Positions 1 to 7,412 of a stretch of 64,000 nucleotides of DNA are shown here, in pieces. The translations under genes and the position numbers were made by a program. Source of the DNA: Clostridiales bacterium (GTDB lineage: Bacteria > Bacillota > Clostridia > Lachnospirales > Lachnospiraceae); contig JAJQAC010000015.1 of the NCBI GenBank assembly GCA_021204025.1, positions 32,472-96,471 of the forward strand, read 5' to 3'. Below the pieces are notes generated by a model, which made no database searches, had not been told where the DNA came from, and saw only the letters and a program-made list of their open reading frames with translations. Within the stretch, counting starts at the first letter, position 1. Every line of letters starts with the position of its first letter.

Positions 1-912
1 GGAGTAATATCCGGCAAAGCCGCGGAAATGGTCGATCCTTACCTTGTCATACATCCGGAAGCAGTATTCCACCCGGCGCATCCACCAGGCGTAGCCGGTC
101 TTGCGGTGGTAATCCCAGCGGTAAAGCGGATTGCCCCAGAGCTGGCCGGTGGCGGAAAAGGCGTCCGGCGGGCAGCCGGCGACGCCGGTCGGCTGATTTT
201 TTGCGTTAAACTGAAACAGCTCCGGGTGACACCAGGCGTCCGCGCTGTCAAAAGCGACATAGATCGGGATATCACCGATGATGCGGATGCCCTGTTCATT
301 AGCATAAGATTTTAACGCGGTCCATTGCTTTTCAAACATCAGCTGCTGAAATTCATAAAAAAGAATCTCGTCCGCCAGAAGCTCCTGATAGCGCTTCACC
401 GCTTCCGGCCGGCGCAGACGGATATCTTCGTCCCATTCCGTCCAGGCCACTTCCTTAAAATGATGTTTTACTGCCGCGTAGAAACAGTATTCACGTGTCT
501 CCTCAAAGAGGGTGTGAACCTGTGCGGCAGGATCTTCTGCTCTGTCTGCAAGGGCGTTTTTCCAACGCGTAAACGCTTTTCGTAGGATTACAAAGCGGCT
601 GTCATAGATCGCTTTATAGTCGATATAGTTCTTATTATCGCCAAAATCCGCCTCATCACATTCTTCTTTGGTTAGAAGACCGTCTTTGATCAGCGTTTCC
701 AGGTCAATAAAATAGGGGTTCCCCGCAAATGCGGAAAACGACTGATAGGGAGAATCCCCATATCCGGTCGGTCCCAACGGCAGAATCTGCCAGTACTGCT
801 GTCCGGCCTCCTTTAAATGATCGATAAACTGATAGGCTTCCTTTGAAAAAGCACCGATGCCGTAACTGGACGGCAGGCTTGCGACCGGAAGCAGGATTCC
901 ACATTTCCTCAT
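1..912 (-). CDS. malQ: 4-alpha-glucanotransferase (amylomaltase), 5' part
   Basis: This is the N-terminal 304 codons of a glycoside hydrolase family 77 enzyme, which transfers maltosyl units between alpha-1,4-glucans in maltodextrin use. The protein starts MRKCGILLPVASLPSSYGIG and contains GPTGYGDSPYQ near residue 45, typical of MalQ. Further on it reads IRIIGDIPIYVAFDSADAW and then KVRIDHFRGFAGYYS, which carries the catalytic-nucleophile region. The reading frame runs unbroken to the window edge, so the C-terminal part (roughly 200 residues in the family) lies outside. The ATG at 912 is preceded by a GGAGA ribosome site. The gene is followed upstream by a repeat-rich spacer and not by an operon partner. 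Confidence 0.93.
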   Translation of the reverse strand, partial: MRKCGILLPVASLPSSYGIGAFSKEAYQFIDHLKEAGQQYWQILPLGPTGYGDSPYQSFSAFAGNPYFIDLETLIKDGLLTKEECDEADFGDNKNYIDYKAIYDSRFVILRKAFTRWKNALADRAEDPAAQVHTLFEETREYCFYAAVKHHFKEVAWTEWDEDIRLRRPEAVKRYQELLADEILFYEFQQLMFEKQWTALKSYANEQGIRIIGDIPIYVAFDSADAWCHPELFQFNAKNQPTGVAGCPPDAFSATGQLWGNPLYRWDYHRKTGYAWWMRRVEYCFRMYDKVRIDHFRGFAGYYS

Positions 913-949
913 GATAATCTCCCCTGTATCATTATTATAGGACATCTGA

Positions 950-1150
950 AAGTTATATTATGGGAACCTGCTGACGCAGAACCCCATAATCGGATTTACG
1001 GCGCAAAAGCATGCGCCTTTTATGAGAATCTGCTTCGCATCTTCTCATAAGTTATATTATGGGAACCTGCTGACGCAGAACCTCATAATCGGATGGACGG
1101 GGCTATCGCCCCTTTTATCGGCAGTTGCTGACGCAACTTCCGATAAGTTA
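950..1150. repeat. Tandem block of short hairpin repeats
   Basis: A near-identical 46-base unit occurs at 950-995 and again at 1049-1094, each containing a hairpin with stem TTATGGG/CCCATAA around CTGACGCAG. A related hairpin with a different stem (ATCGG...CCGAT) lies at about 1116-1146 and ends with the same AAGTTATATTAT motif. Smaller hairpins (GGCGC...GCGCC, TATGAGAA...TTCTCATA, GGGGC..GCCCC) fill the gaps. It looks like expanded intergenic palindromes; a role as terminator or RNA-processing site is possible but not shown. Confidence 0.7.
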
Positions 1151-1174
1151 TATTATAGATAAGTCAGTACTCTA

Positions 1175-1355
1175 GTCCCTGAGAGGAAAACATATCCGCA
1201 GAGGACATTTTTCACGTCGGCACTTAGCGAGCATGCTTTTGCGAGCTTATGCCTTAGTATCCCTATGACGTGCCAGCGACACGTCATAGGGAGTACCGCT
1301 ACGTGAAAACCTAAGCGCGAGCGGTCCTCGGAGGATATGTTTTCCTCTCAGGGAC
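1175..1355. repeat. Large palindromic structured element, copy A
   Basis: The element is 181 bases with perfectly complementary 23-base ends (1175-1197 against 1333-1355). Inside are a TTTTCACGT/ACGTGAAAA pairing and a perfect 12-bp hairpin, CCCTATGACGTG...CACGTCATAGGG. A second copy lies at 5603-5789, and a 3' fragment of a third lies at 1372-1420. The two full copies differ at stem positions, but the changes occur in both arms so that pairing is kept. This indicates a selected structure, either an RNA or a hairpin mobile element. I do not recognise it as a named family. Confidence 0.75.
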
Positions 1356-1371
1356 GGGCGATTTGTCAATC

Positions 1372-1420
1372 CATAAGCGCGAGCGGTCCTCGGAAGATAT
1401 TCTTTCCTCTCAGGGACGGA
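1372..1420. repeat. 3' fragment of the palindromic element
   Basis: About 49 bases match the 3' arm of copy A: the ATAAGCGCGAGCGGTCCTCGG motif, then a degenerate stem arm ending CTCTCAGGGACGGA. No 5' arm is present. It looks like a truncated or decaying copy directly behind the intact one. Confidence 0.65.
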
Positions 1421-1520
1421 CGGTATGCCAATAACACAGCTTTTAATAAATTGTATTTATCATAAACATAGGACAATTTTTTGTCAACGAAAAATGATTT
1501 GTTTTTGATGCCTGCTATCG

Positions 1521-3416
1521 CTAATCCGACAGATCCTCAAGGATTTCCAGATATTCCAGGCACGCCTGATGCCAGTCTCCCCATGCGGAGTCCATTTCGT
1601 CGTGGAGTGTATGGAGTCTGCGGATTTCCGGCAGTTGATCCGGCTGATCCGTCGTCCACCAGTCCTCGGATTGGCGGATGTTTTCCCGCAGCTGACGATA
1701 CTGTTCCTCTAAGTCCGCGTAATGCGCAGCCAATGGCCGCAGTTTTTCATCCAGCTGGCGCAGCTGCCAGTCAAGACGGGCCTCGTCTTCCGGAATTTCG
1801 CGCAGACGGTGCCGCTCTGCTCTGGGAACGGCGCGCAGACCGGCAATCAGAGCCTGATCCTCTGCCCGGATCTGGGCGGTTACCGGCAGCTCTGTCTTTG
1901 CCCGGCGGGTGCTTTCGAGGTAGTGTTCATATCCGAACGGATCATACATGGCGGCGTGATTGTCAAAAATCAGCACGGATTCCGCGACCTGGCGGATAAA
2001 GTACCGGTCGTGCGAGACGAAGAGGATGGTTCCGGTATAGGCGCGAAAAGCAGATTCCAGAGTCTCCTTTGCCTGAATATCCATGTGGTTGGTCGGCTCA
2101 TCGAGGATGAGGAAATTTGGCCGGCTCTGTAAAAGTTCGGCCAGGATCAGACGCGATTTTTCCCCGCCGGAAAGATCTGAGACGTGCTGCGAGGCGGCCT
2201 TGCCGCTAAAGAGCCAGGAACCAAGGATGGTGCGGGCTTCCTTTTCTGTGAGAGAAGGAAAGAGACCGTGGAAATGTTCCAGGACAGTCTGATCTGATTC
2301 GATGCGCGCGGTGTGCTGGTCAAAGTAGCCGACGGTAATGTGATTCCCCAGAATATGCTCGCCGGAAAGAGGCGGGAGAAGTCCGGCGGCTGTCTTTAAA
2401 AAAGTACTTTTTCCGGCGCCATTGGGACCGATTAGACCGATTTTCTGTCCGCGCCGGATGCGAAACGTCAGTTCCAGCAGGAAATGTCCGGGATATCCGA
2501 GTCTCAGATGCTCTGCGGTAAAGACCCATTTACTGCCTGGGATCGCGGGAGTGATCGGATCGGTAAAGAGAAAGGCGCCATCCGGCGTGGGCCGGTTGAC
2601 AGGTTCCATTCGCTCCAGTTGCTTTTTCTTGGCGCGGGTAAATGCCGCTTTGGTCGGTTTGTGTTTAAAACGTTCAATAACAGTTTCGAGACGTTCCCGT
2701 TCTTCCTGCTGCCGTTCCCATGCCTTTTGCTGTCTTGCGATCCGATGAATTTTTTCTTTACGGTAGTCTGAATAGTTGCCGGGATAGCGTTCGATTTTCC
2801 TATCGGTGATCTCACAGACGGCGCTTACTGTCTGATCCAGAAAGAAGCGGTCGTGAGATACGATCACGGCCGCGTGCTTATATTTTCTGAGATAGTCCTC
2901 GAGCCATTCACAGGAAGCGACGTCGAGATGATTGGTCGGTTCGTCCAGAAGGAGAATGTCCGGTTTTTCCAGAAGCAGCCGGATGAGGGCGAGTTTGGTC
3001 TGTTCACCGCCGGAAAAGGAACAAAGCCGGCGGGATTTGTCTGCTTTCGTAAATCCGAAACCGGTTAAGATGGTGTCATATTCCCGTTCGTATTCAAAAC
3101 GTTCCCGTTCAAAGGTGCCTTCGGCCGGGCAGGCCTTAAGAAGTTCTTCCTCCACCGTTTCCTCCGGATCGTCAAATGCCTGCTGACGCAGCATCCCGAT
3201 TGTCACTGGCCGCGCGGTTACAATGCCGGGACTATTTCGCTTATCGTCGGCGTCGAGATCGAGCTCTCCGGCGATGAGACGCAACAGCGTTGTTTTCCCC
3301 GCTCCATTTTTGCCGATTACGGCGATCTTTTCCTTTCCCCGGATGGTAAAATTAAAATGAGAAAGAACAGGCGTACCGCCGACTGAAATACTTCCGTCCA
3401 CGATCTGGTATAGCAT
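1521..3416 (-). CDS. ABC-F family ATP-binding protein
   Basis: This 631-residue soluble protein has two ABC ATPase domains and no membrane segments, the hallmark of ABC-F proteins, which act on the ribosome (translation factors or antibiotic-target protection). Walker A sites are GKNGAGKT (35-42) and GPNGAGKST (330-338). Signature motifs are FSGGEQ (134-139) and LSGGEK (415-420), and Walker B sites are LLLDEPTNHLD and LILDEPTNHMD. The charged linker between the domains (about 215-290) matches the P-site tRNA interaction motif position. The C-terminal tail is acidic and coiled-coil-like. The subgroup (housekeeping Uup/YdiF type or resistance type) cannot be decided by eye. The gene stands alone, with a GGAGC ribosome site just upstream of the ATG. 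Confidence 0.9.
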   Translation of the reverse strand: MLYQIVDGSISVGGTPVLSHFNFTIRGKEKIAVIGKNGAGKTTLLRLIAGELDLDADDKRNSPGIVTARPVTIGMLRQQAFDDPEETVEEELLKACPAEGTFERERFEYEREYDTILTGFGFTKADKSRRLCSFSGGEQTKLALIRLLLEKPDILLLDEPTNHLDVASCEWLEDYLRKYKHAAVIVSHDRFFLDQTVSAVCEITDRKIERYPGNYSDYRKEKIHRIARQQKAWERQQEERERLETVIERFKHKPTKAAFTRAKKKQLERMEPVNRPTPDGAFLFTDPITPAIPGSKWVFTAEHLRLGYPGHFLLELTFRIRRGQKIGLIGPNGAGKSTFLKTAAGLLPPLSGEHILGNHITVGYFDQHTARIESDQTVLEHFHGLFPSLTEKEARTILGSWLFSGKAASQHVSDLSGGEKSRLILAELLQSRPNFLILDEPTNHMDIQAKETLESAFRAYTGTILFVSHDRYFIRQVAESVLIFDNHAAMYDPFGYEHYLESTRRAKTELPVTAQIRAEDQALIAGLRAVPRAERHRLREIPEDEARLDWQLRQLDEKLRPLAAHYADLEEQYRQLRENIRQSEDWWTTDQPDQLPEIRRLHTLHDEMDSAWGDWHQACLEYLEILEDLSD

Positions 3417-3456
3417 GACGTGCTCCTTTAATTATCGTGATATACTCAACTGCAAC

Positions 3457-3513
3457 GGCCGAAGCGGAGCGTAGAACGGGTGCGGCATAGCCGCAAAATT
3501 CCTTGCCCGGCCC
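3457..3513. repeat. Hairpin repeat family 2, copy 1
   Basis: Starts GGCCGAAGCGGAGCGTAG, then a hairpin GCGGC-ATA-GCCGC enclosed by CGGG...CCCG. An inverted copy lies at 9510-9550 and a diverged copy at 12367-12420, in which both stems are rebuilt with different bases. It sits between the ABC-F gene and tRNA-Arg. Confidence 0.65.
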
Positions 3514-3526
3514 TTCACATGAAACG

Positions 3527-3556
3527 AAAAAGACCAGGAAAAATCCTGGTCTTTTT
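3527..3556 (-). terminator. Rho-independent terminator after tRNA-Arg
   Basis: A 13-base inverted repeat (AAAAAGACCAGGA / TCCTGGTCTTTTT) with a 4-base loop lies immediately 3' of the tRNA on the minus strand, ending in a T-rich tail. Confidence 0.85.
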
Positions 3557-3559
3557 CTC

Positions 3560-3633
3560 CGCGTGCGAGAAGATTCGAACTCCCGACACCTTGGTCCGTA
3601 GCCAAGTGCTCTATCCAGCTGAGCTACGCACGC
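3560..3633 (-). tRNA. tRNA-Arg (anticodon ACG)
   Basis: On the minus strand the acceptor arms GCGTGCG and CGCACGC pair. The D arm contains AGCTCAGCTGGATAGAGC. The anticodon stem CTTGG/CCAAG encloses the loop CTACGGA with anticodon ACG, and the T arm has GGTTCGAATC-like sequence (AGTTCGAAT). CCA is not encoded. The total is 74 bases, and it is followed directly by a terminator. Confidence 0.95.
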
Positions 3634-3761
3634 ATCCGTCGCAGGGGCTAATCCCTGACGACGATAAATATTTTACTTCAATATTTTCGGTTTGTCAATA
3701 GGTAATTTTATAAGTCTGACAAGACGATGTCTTCATTTTTCAATATCGGTGTGACCAGGCC

Positions 3762-4538
3762 TTAACTGAGATAGTTTTTCATCATCCGGAGAGCATTCTT
3801 TTCCAGCCTTGACACCTGAGCCTGGGAAATGTGGATTTCATCAGCGACCTCTGTCTGAGTTTTGCCTTCAAAGAAACGCATATCGATGATATTGCGCTCT
3901 CGCTGCGGCAGACGTTCCATCGCTTCACGCAGGGAGATGTCTTCCACCCAGTTTTCCTCTAGATTTTTCTTGTCGCTGATCTGGTCCATGACATAGAGCG
4001 GGTCGCCTCCGTCCGTGTAGATGGGTTCGTACAGGCTCACAGGAGTCTGGATGGCGTCCAGAGCGCAGGTGACTTCCTCCTTGCTGACGCCGATTTCCTG
4101 CGCGATTTCCATGAGCGTCGGCTCTTTTGCGGTGCGCCGGAGGATGCCCTCTCTGGCATAGATCGCCTTGTAGGCAGTATCCCTGAGGGAACGGCTGACG
4201 CGGATCGTATTATTATCTCTCAGATAGCGCCGGATCTCGCCCATAATCATCGGCACGGCATAGGTTGAAAATTTGACGTTCTGAGTCACGTCAAAATGAT
4301 CGATGGCCTTGATCAGACCGATGCAGCCGATCTGAAAGAGGTCGTCGATATTTTCGCTGCTGTTGGAGAATCGTTGAATTACGCTGAGAACCAGACGCAG
4401 ATTTCCTTTGATATACTGTTCCCGTGCCTCCTGGTCACCGTCGAGGATGCGCTGAAATAATGTTTCTTTTTCATCGTTGGTGAGAAGGGGAAGTTTTGCC
4501 GTATTGACTCCACAGATTTCCACCTTATATCCCGCCAT
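3762..4538 (-). CDS. sigG: RNA polymerase sporulation sigma factor SigG
   Basis: This 258-residue sigma-70 family protein directs late forespore transcription. The N-terminal KVEICGVNTAKLPLL is the conserved SigG leader. Region 2 is present as NLRLVLSVIQRF, DDLFQIGCIGLIKAID and VKFSTYAVPMIMGEIRRYLRD. Region 3 contains RVSRSLRDTAYKA, and region 4 ends with a helix-turn-helix, TQTEVADEIHISQAQVSRLE. Length and motifs match SigG better than SigF. In many Firmicutes sigG follows sigE and spoIIG genes; here the neighbours are a tRNA and a transporter, so it stands alone. GGAGG lies 8 bases before the ATG. Confidence 0.93.
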   Translation of the reverse strand: MAGYKVEICGVNTAKLPLLTNDEKETLFQRILDGDQEAREQYIKGNLRLVLSVIQRFSNSSENIDDLFQIGCIGLIKAIDHFDVTQNVKFSTYAVPMIMGEIRRYLRDNNTIRVSRSLRDTAYKAIYAREGILRRTAKEPTLMEIAQEIGVSKEEVTCALDAIQTPVSLYEPIYTDGGDPLYVMDQISDKKNLEENWVEDISLREAMERLPQRERNIIDMRFFEGKTQTEVADEIHISQAQVSRLEKNALRMMKNYLS

Positions 4539-4711
4539 GTTCGATACCTCCGCTTCTAAAAATCATTTGTTCTCTTATTCAATGATTTACGAAATGCGGG
4601 GGGAATATACTTCCAATTTTTTCATCCGGCCTTTCCTTCCCCAATATATACTTGACATGAAATTCAATTAAGTGTAAAACCATTACAGATATCAATAGAA
4701 AGGCATCTGTT

Positions 4712-5578
4712 ATGAATTCGATTCCGCAAAAATATAAGGGTATTCTCTGTATCATCTTTTCCGCTTTCGGTTTTGCCTGTATGAGTGTGTTTGTGCGGCT
4801 GGCCGGCGATATTCCATCCTTTCAGAAAAGTTTTTTCCGTAATCTGATTGCGGCTCTGATTGCTCTGATCACGATCCTGCGTTCCGGTGAGAAACTGTCT
4901 TACCCCAGGGAAATCCTGCCGCTTCTGACTGCGCGCTCTGTGTTTGGTACGATCGGCATCCTGTGCAATTTTTACGCGGTTGATCATCTGGCTCTGGCTG
5001 ACGCGAATATGCTGAGCAAGCTGTCGCCGTTTTTTGCGACTTTTTTCAGTTTTTTTCTGCTGAAGGAGAACCTGAAGCCTTATCAGATCCTGTCTCTTGT
5101 GATCGCTTTTATCGGGGCGCTTTTTGTCATCAAGCCGACGGGATCAGCCATGAACCTGATACCGGCACTCTCCGGTCTGTGCGGTGGTATCGCCGCCGGT
5201 CTTGCTTATACGCTCGTGCGGATGCTCGGACTTCGGGGAGTCAAAGGACCGAAAATTGTCTTTTTCTTTTCCCTGTTTTCCTGCCTCAGCGTTTCTCCGG
5301 TTCTGATTTTTGATTATCATCCGATGAGCGGTTTTCAGCTTGCCATGCTTCTGGGCGCCGGAGCTGCCGCATCGATCGGTCAGTTTGGCGTGACCGCCGC
5401 CTATTTTTATGCGCCGGCAAAAGAAATCTCGGTCTATGACTATTCACAGATCCTCTTTTCCGCGCTGCTTGGCTTCTTCTTCTTCGGACAGATCCCCGAT
5501 GTCTGGAGTGTGATCGGATATGTGATCATCATTACAACCGCAGTTGTGGTGTTTATGCTGCACAAAAAGACAGGGTGA
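4712..5578 (+). CDS. DMT superfamily (EamA) transporter
   Basis: The protein has 288 residues with ten predicted hydrophobic segments arranged as two EamA repeats (about 10-140 and 155-285), as in drug/metabolite exporters. The end of the first repeat, FIGALFVIKP, is typical of EamA proteins. The substrate cannot be told from sequence. The start follows a GAAAGG site. It is divergent from sigG and is followed within 25 bases by palindromic element B, which may serve as its 3' end. Confidence 0.88.
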   Translation: MNSIPQKYKGILCIIFSAFGFACMSVFVRLAGDIPSFQKSFFRNLIAALIALITILRSGEKLSYPREILPLLTARSVFGTIGILCNFYAVDHLALADANMLSKLSPFFATFFSFFLLKENLKPYQILSLVIAFIGALFVIKPTGSAMNLIPALSGLCGGIAAGLAYTLVRMLGLRGVKGPKIVFFFSLFSCLSVSPVLIFDYHPMSGFQLAMLLGAGAAASIGQFGVTAAYFYAPAKEISVYDYSQILFSALLGFFFFGQIPDVWSVIGYVIIITTAVVVFMLHKKTG

Positions 5579-5602
5579 ACTTTTAAATATGCCAATAAAG
5601 TA

Positions 5603-5789
5603 GTCTCTGCAGGAAAATCATGTCCGCAGAGGACATTTTTCACGTCGGCACTTAACGAACCAGATGCTTTTCTGGTGAGTTTATGCCTTAGTATCCATAT
5701 AACGTGCCAGTGACACGTTATATGGAGTACCGCTACGTGAAAACCTAAGCGCGAGCGGTTCTCGGAGGACATGATTTTCCTGCAGGGAC
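5603..5789. repeat. Large palindromic structured element, copy B
   Basis: The element is 187 bases with outer arms 5603-5625 and 5767-5789, complementary except for one G-U pair. Inside is the hairpin CATATAACGTG...CACGTTATATG. Compared with copy A (1175-1355), both outer arms and this hairpin have changed in a paired manner. The internal hairpin ACCAG..CTGGT replaces a shorter one in copy A. The single-stranded segments, for example GAGTACCGCTACGTGAAAACCTAAGCGCGAGCGG (split here as GAGTACCGCTACGTG and AACCTAAGCGCGAGCGG), are nearly unchanged. Confidence 0.75.
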
Positions 5790-5970
5790 GGACTCATAAC
5801 CAGTGTAACAGTTCTAAGCCAGAAAATTTACAACCGGCCTTCTTTACACTGCCGCCATTTTATGTTATTCTGTATCAGGATATCGGTAACGGCGCCAGTT
5901 TCCGTCGCGGGGAAGTTGGCGCTGTTTGTAGATATGGTAGATGGAAAAGACAAATGAGGGGGAAAGGAAA

Positions 5971-7188
5971 ATGAAATTATTCAAAAATGTCAACATTACA
6001 CTGGCGATTTTTATCGGTCTGATCGCCGGAATCGTCGTAGGTCTGATCATACCAGGCAGCATTGGCTGGTTTTACGGCATTCTGGGAGTGATCAGCTCAC
6101 TTTACATGAGCGCATTGAAAATGATGATCTATCCGCTGGTTTTCTGCTCGATCGTAGTGGGTATCCACGGCATCGGTAACATCCGGGCTACCGGCAGGAT
6201 CGGCGGACTGGCGCTGTTGTTTTTCCTGATCACGACGGCTTTTGCGAGTTTTCTGGGACTGATCCTGCCGCGCATCCTGAATCTGGGCGCGGGAGTTACG
6301 ATTGCGATGTCGGAGAGTACTGTGGAAGCTACGCAATTTACAAGTCTTCTGGACACGGTAGAGACGCTGATTCCGTCCAATCCGATCGCGTCCTTTGCCG
6401 AAGGCAATATGCTTCAGGTTCTGGTATTTGCTCTGATTATCGGGTTTACGGTGCTGTCAATCGGGGAAAAGGCGGATCCCTTTATGGCAGTAGTAACTTC
6501 GGTGAATGACCTGTCGTTAAAGATTATCTCTGTGGTCATGTACTTCACTCCGATTGGCGTATTCTGTTCCATTGCGACAGTAGTGGAGGCCAACGGTACC
6601 GATACGGTGCTGTCCCTGGCGACTGTGATGATTGCGATTTATGTGACGTACTTCCTCTACGCTCTGATTTTTTACGGCGGTGTTGTGAAGACGCTCGGGA
6701 AATGCCCGATTGGCCGCTTCTTTACCGCGGTAGCGCCTGCCGCGATGAACGCTTTTGGCACCTGTTCCTCGTCGGCGACGATTCCGTTGAGCATGCGCTG
6801 TATGGAAGAGGACCTGAATTGTCCCAATGAGATTACCTCTCTGGTGGTTCCGCTGGGCGCGACAGTCAATATGGATGCGGTTTCCATTGTCATGAGCTTT
6901 ATGATCCCGTTTTTTGCCTCAGCCTGCGGTGTGAAAGTCAGTCTCAGCATGATGGTGGTTGTTCTGCTGGCAAATGTGCTGCTCAGCATCGGTACTCCGG
7001 GCGTCCCTGGCGGCGCGATCGCTTCTTTTGCGGCACTGTCCGCGATGGTGGGTCTGCCGGGCGGTATCATGGGAGTCTATATCAGCGTCAATACGCTGGC
7101 GGACATGGGCGCTACCTGTGTCAATGTATTGGGTGATCTGGCATGCTGCCAGGTGTTAAAAGCGCAGCTGTATCCGGACAGAGAATAG
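5971..7188 (+). CDS. Dicarboxylate/amino acid:cation symporter (DAACS family)
   Basis: A sodium- or proton-coupled transporter of about 405 residues, in the SLC1/GltP/SstT-type fold. The serine-rich hairpin signature appears as GTCSSSATIPLS, and the unwound TM7 motif as NMDAVSIVM. TM8 contains NTLADMGATCVNVLGDL, where the ligand-binding Asp is usually found. The ATG at 5971 is chosen because GGGGGAAAGG precedes it and it begins MKLFKNVNITLAIFIGL; an in-frame ATG at 5941 has no ribosome site. The substrate (glutamate, aspartate, serine/threonine or dicarboxylate) is undetermined. Confidence 0.9.
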   Translation: MKLFKNVNITLAIFIGLIAGIVVGLIIPGSIGWFYGILGVISSLYMSALKMMIYPLVFCSIVVGIHGIGNIRATGRIGGLALLFFLITTAFASFLGLILPRILNLGAGVTIAMSESTVEATQFTSLLDTVETLIPSNPIASFAEGNMLQVLVFALIIGFTVLSIGEKADPFMAVVTSVNDLSLKIISVVMYFTPIGVFCSIATVVEANGTDTVLSLATVMIAIYVTYFLYALIFYGGVVKTLGKCPIGRFFTAVAPAAMNAFGTCSSSATIPLSMRCMEEDLNCPNEITSLVVPLGATVNMDAVSIVMSFMIPFFASACGVKVSLSMMVVVLLANVLLSIGTPGVPGGAIASFAALSAMVGLPGGIMGVYISVNTLADMGATCVNVLGDLACCQVLKAQLYPDRE

Positions 7189-7271
7189 GCCGGGGAACGA
7201 TAGTAAACGGTAACAGTCAGATTGTAAATGATTGCCGGGATTAAAACCAAAATTTTTGTCAAAAAGTCAGA

Positions 7272-7300
7272 TTGACAGAATCGGGAGAAAAAATTATAAT
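7272..7300 (+). promoter_or_regulatory. Consensus sigma-A promoter for the MATE operon
   Basis: TTGACA at 7272-7277, a 17-base spacer, and TATAAT at 7295-7300: a perfect match to the housekeeping consensus. Transcription should begin near 7307. Confidence 0.85.
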
Positions 7301-7311
7301 AAAAAAAGAAA

Positions 7312-7366
7312 TGAACGAGTGGCAATAATTGCGTAAAACCAGTTATTGACACCCGTTCTTTTTTTC
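7312..7366 (+). terminator. Hairpin with U-run in the MATE 5' leader (possible attenuator)
   Basis: GAACGAGTGGCAATAA pairs imperfectly with TTATTGACACCCGTTC and is followed by seven T residues. It starts only a few bases after the expected transcription start and ends about 35 bases before the ribosome site, so full-length transcription must pass it. There is no evident competing anti-terminator of a known riboswitch class. Confidence 0.6.
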
Positions 7367-7412
7367 TTTAGGAAAGTTCATCCTAATTCTTTTTTATCAG
7401 GAGGAAAAGACC

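Noticed and set aside
1481..1999. 172-codon open frame on the plus strand
   Set aside because: It lies antisense to the ABC-F gene, has no ribosome site, and its composition is that of a shadow frame.
7200..7400. Known riboswitch (guanidine, PreQ1, glycine) before the MATE gene
   Set aside because: The leader is short and none of the conserved aptamer motifs is seen; only a terminator-like hairpin can be supported.
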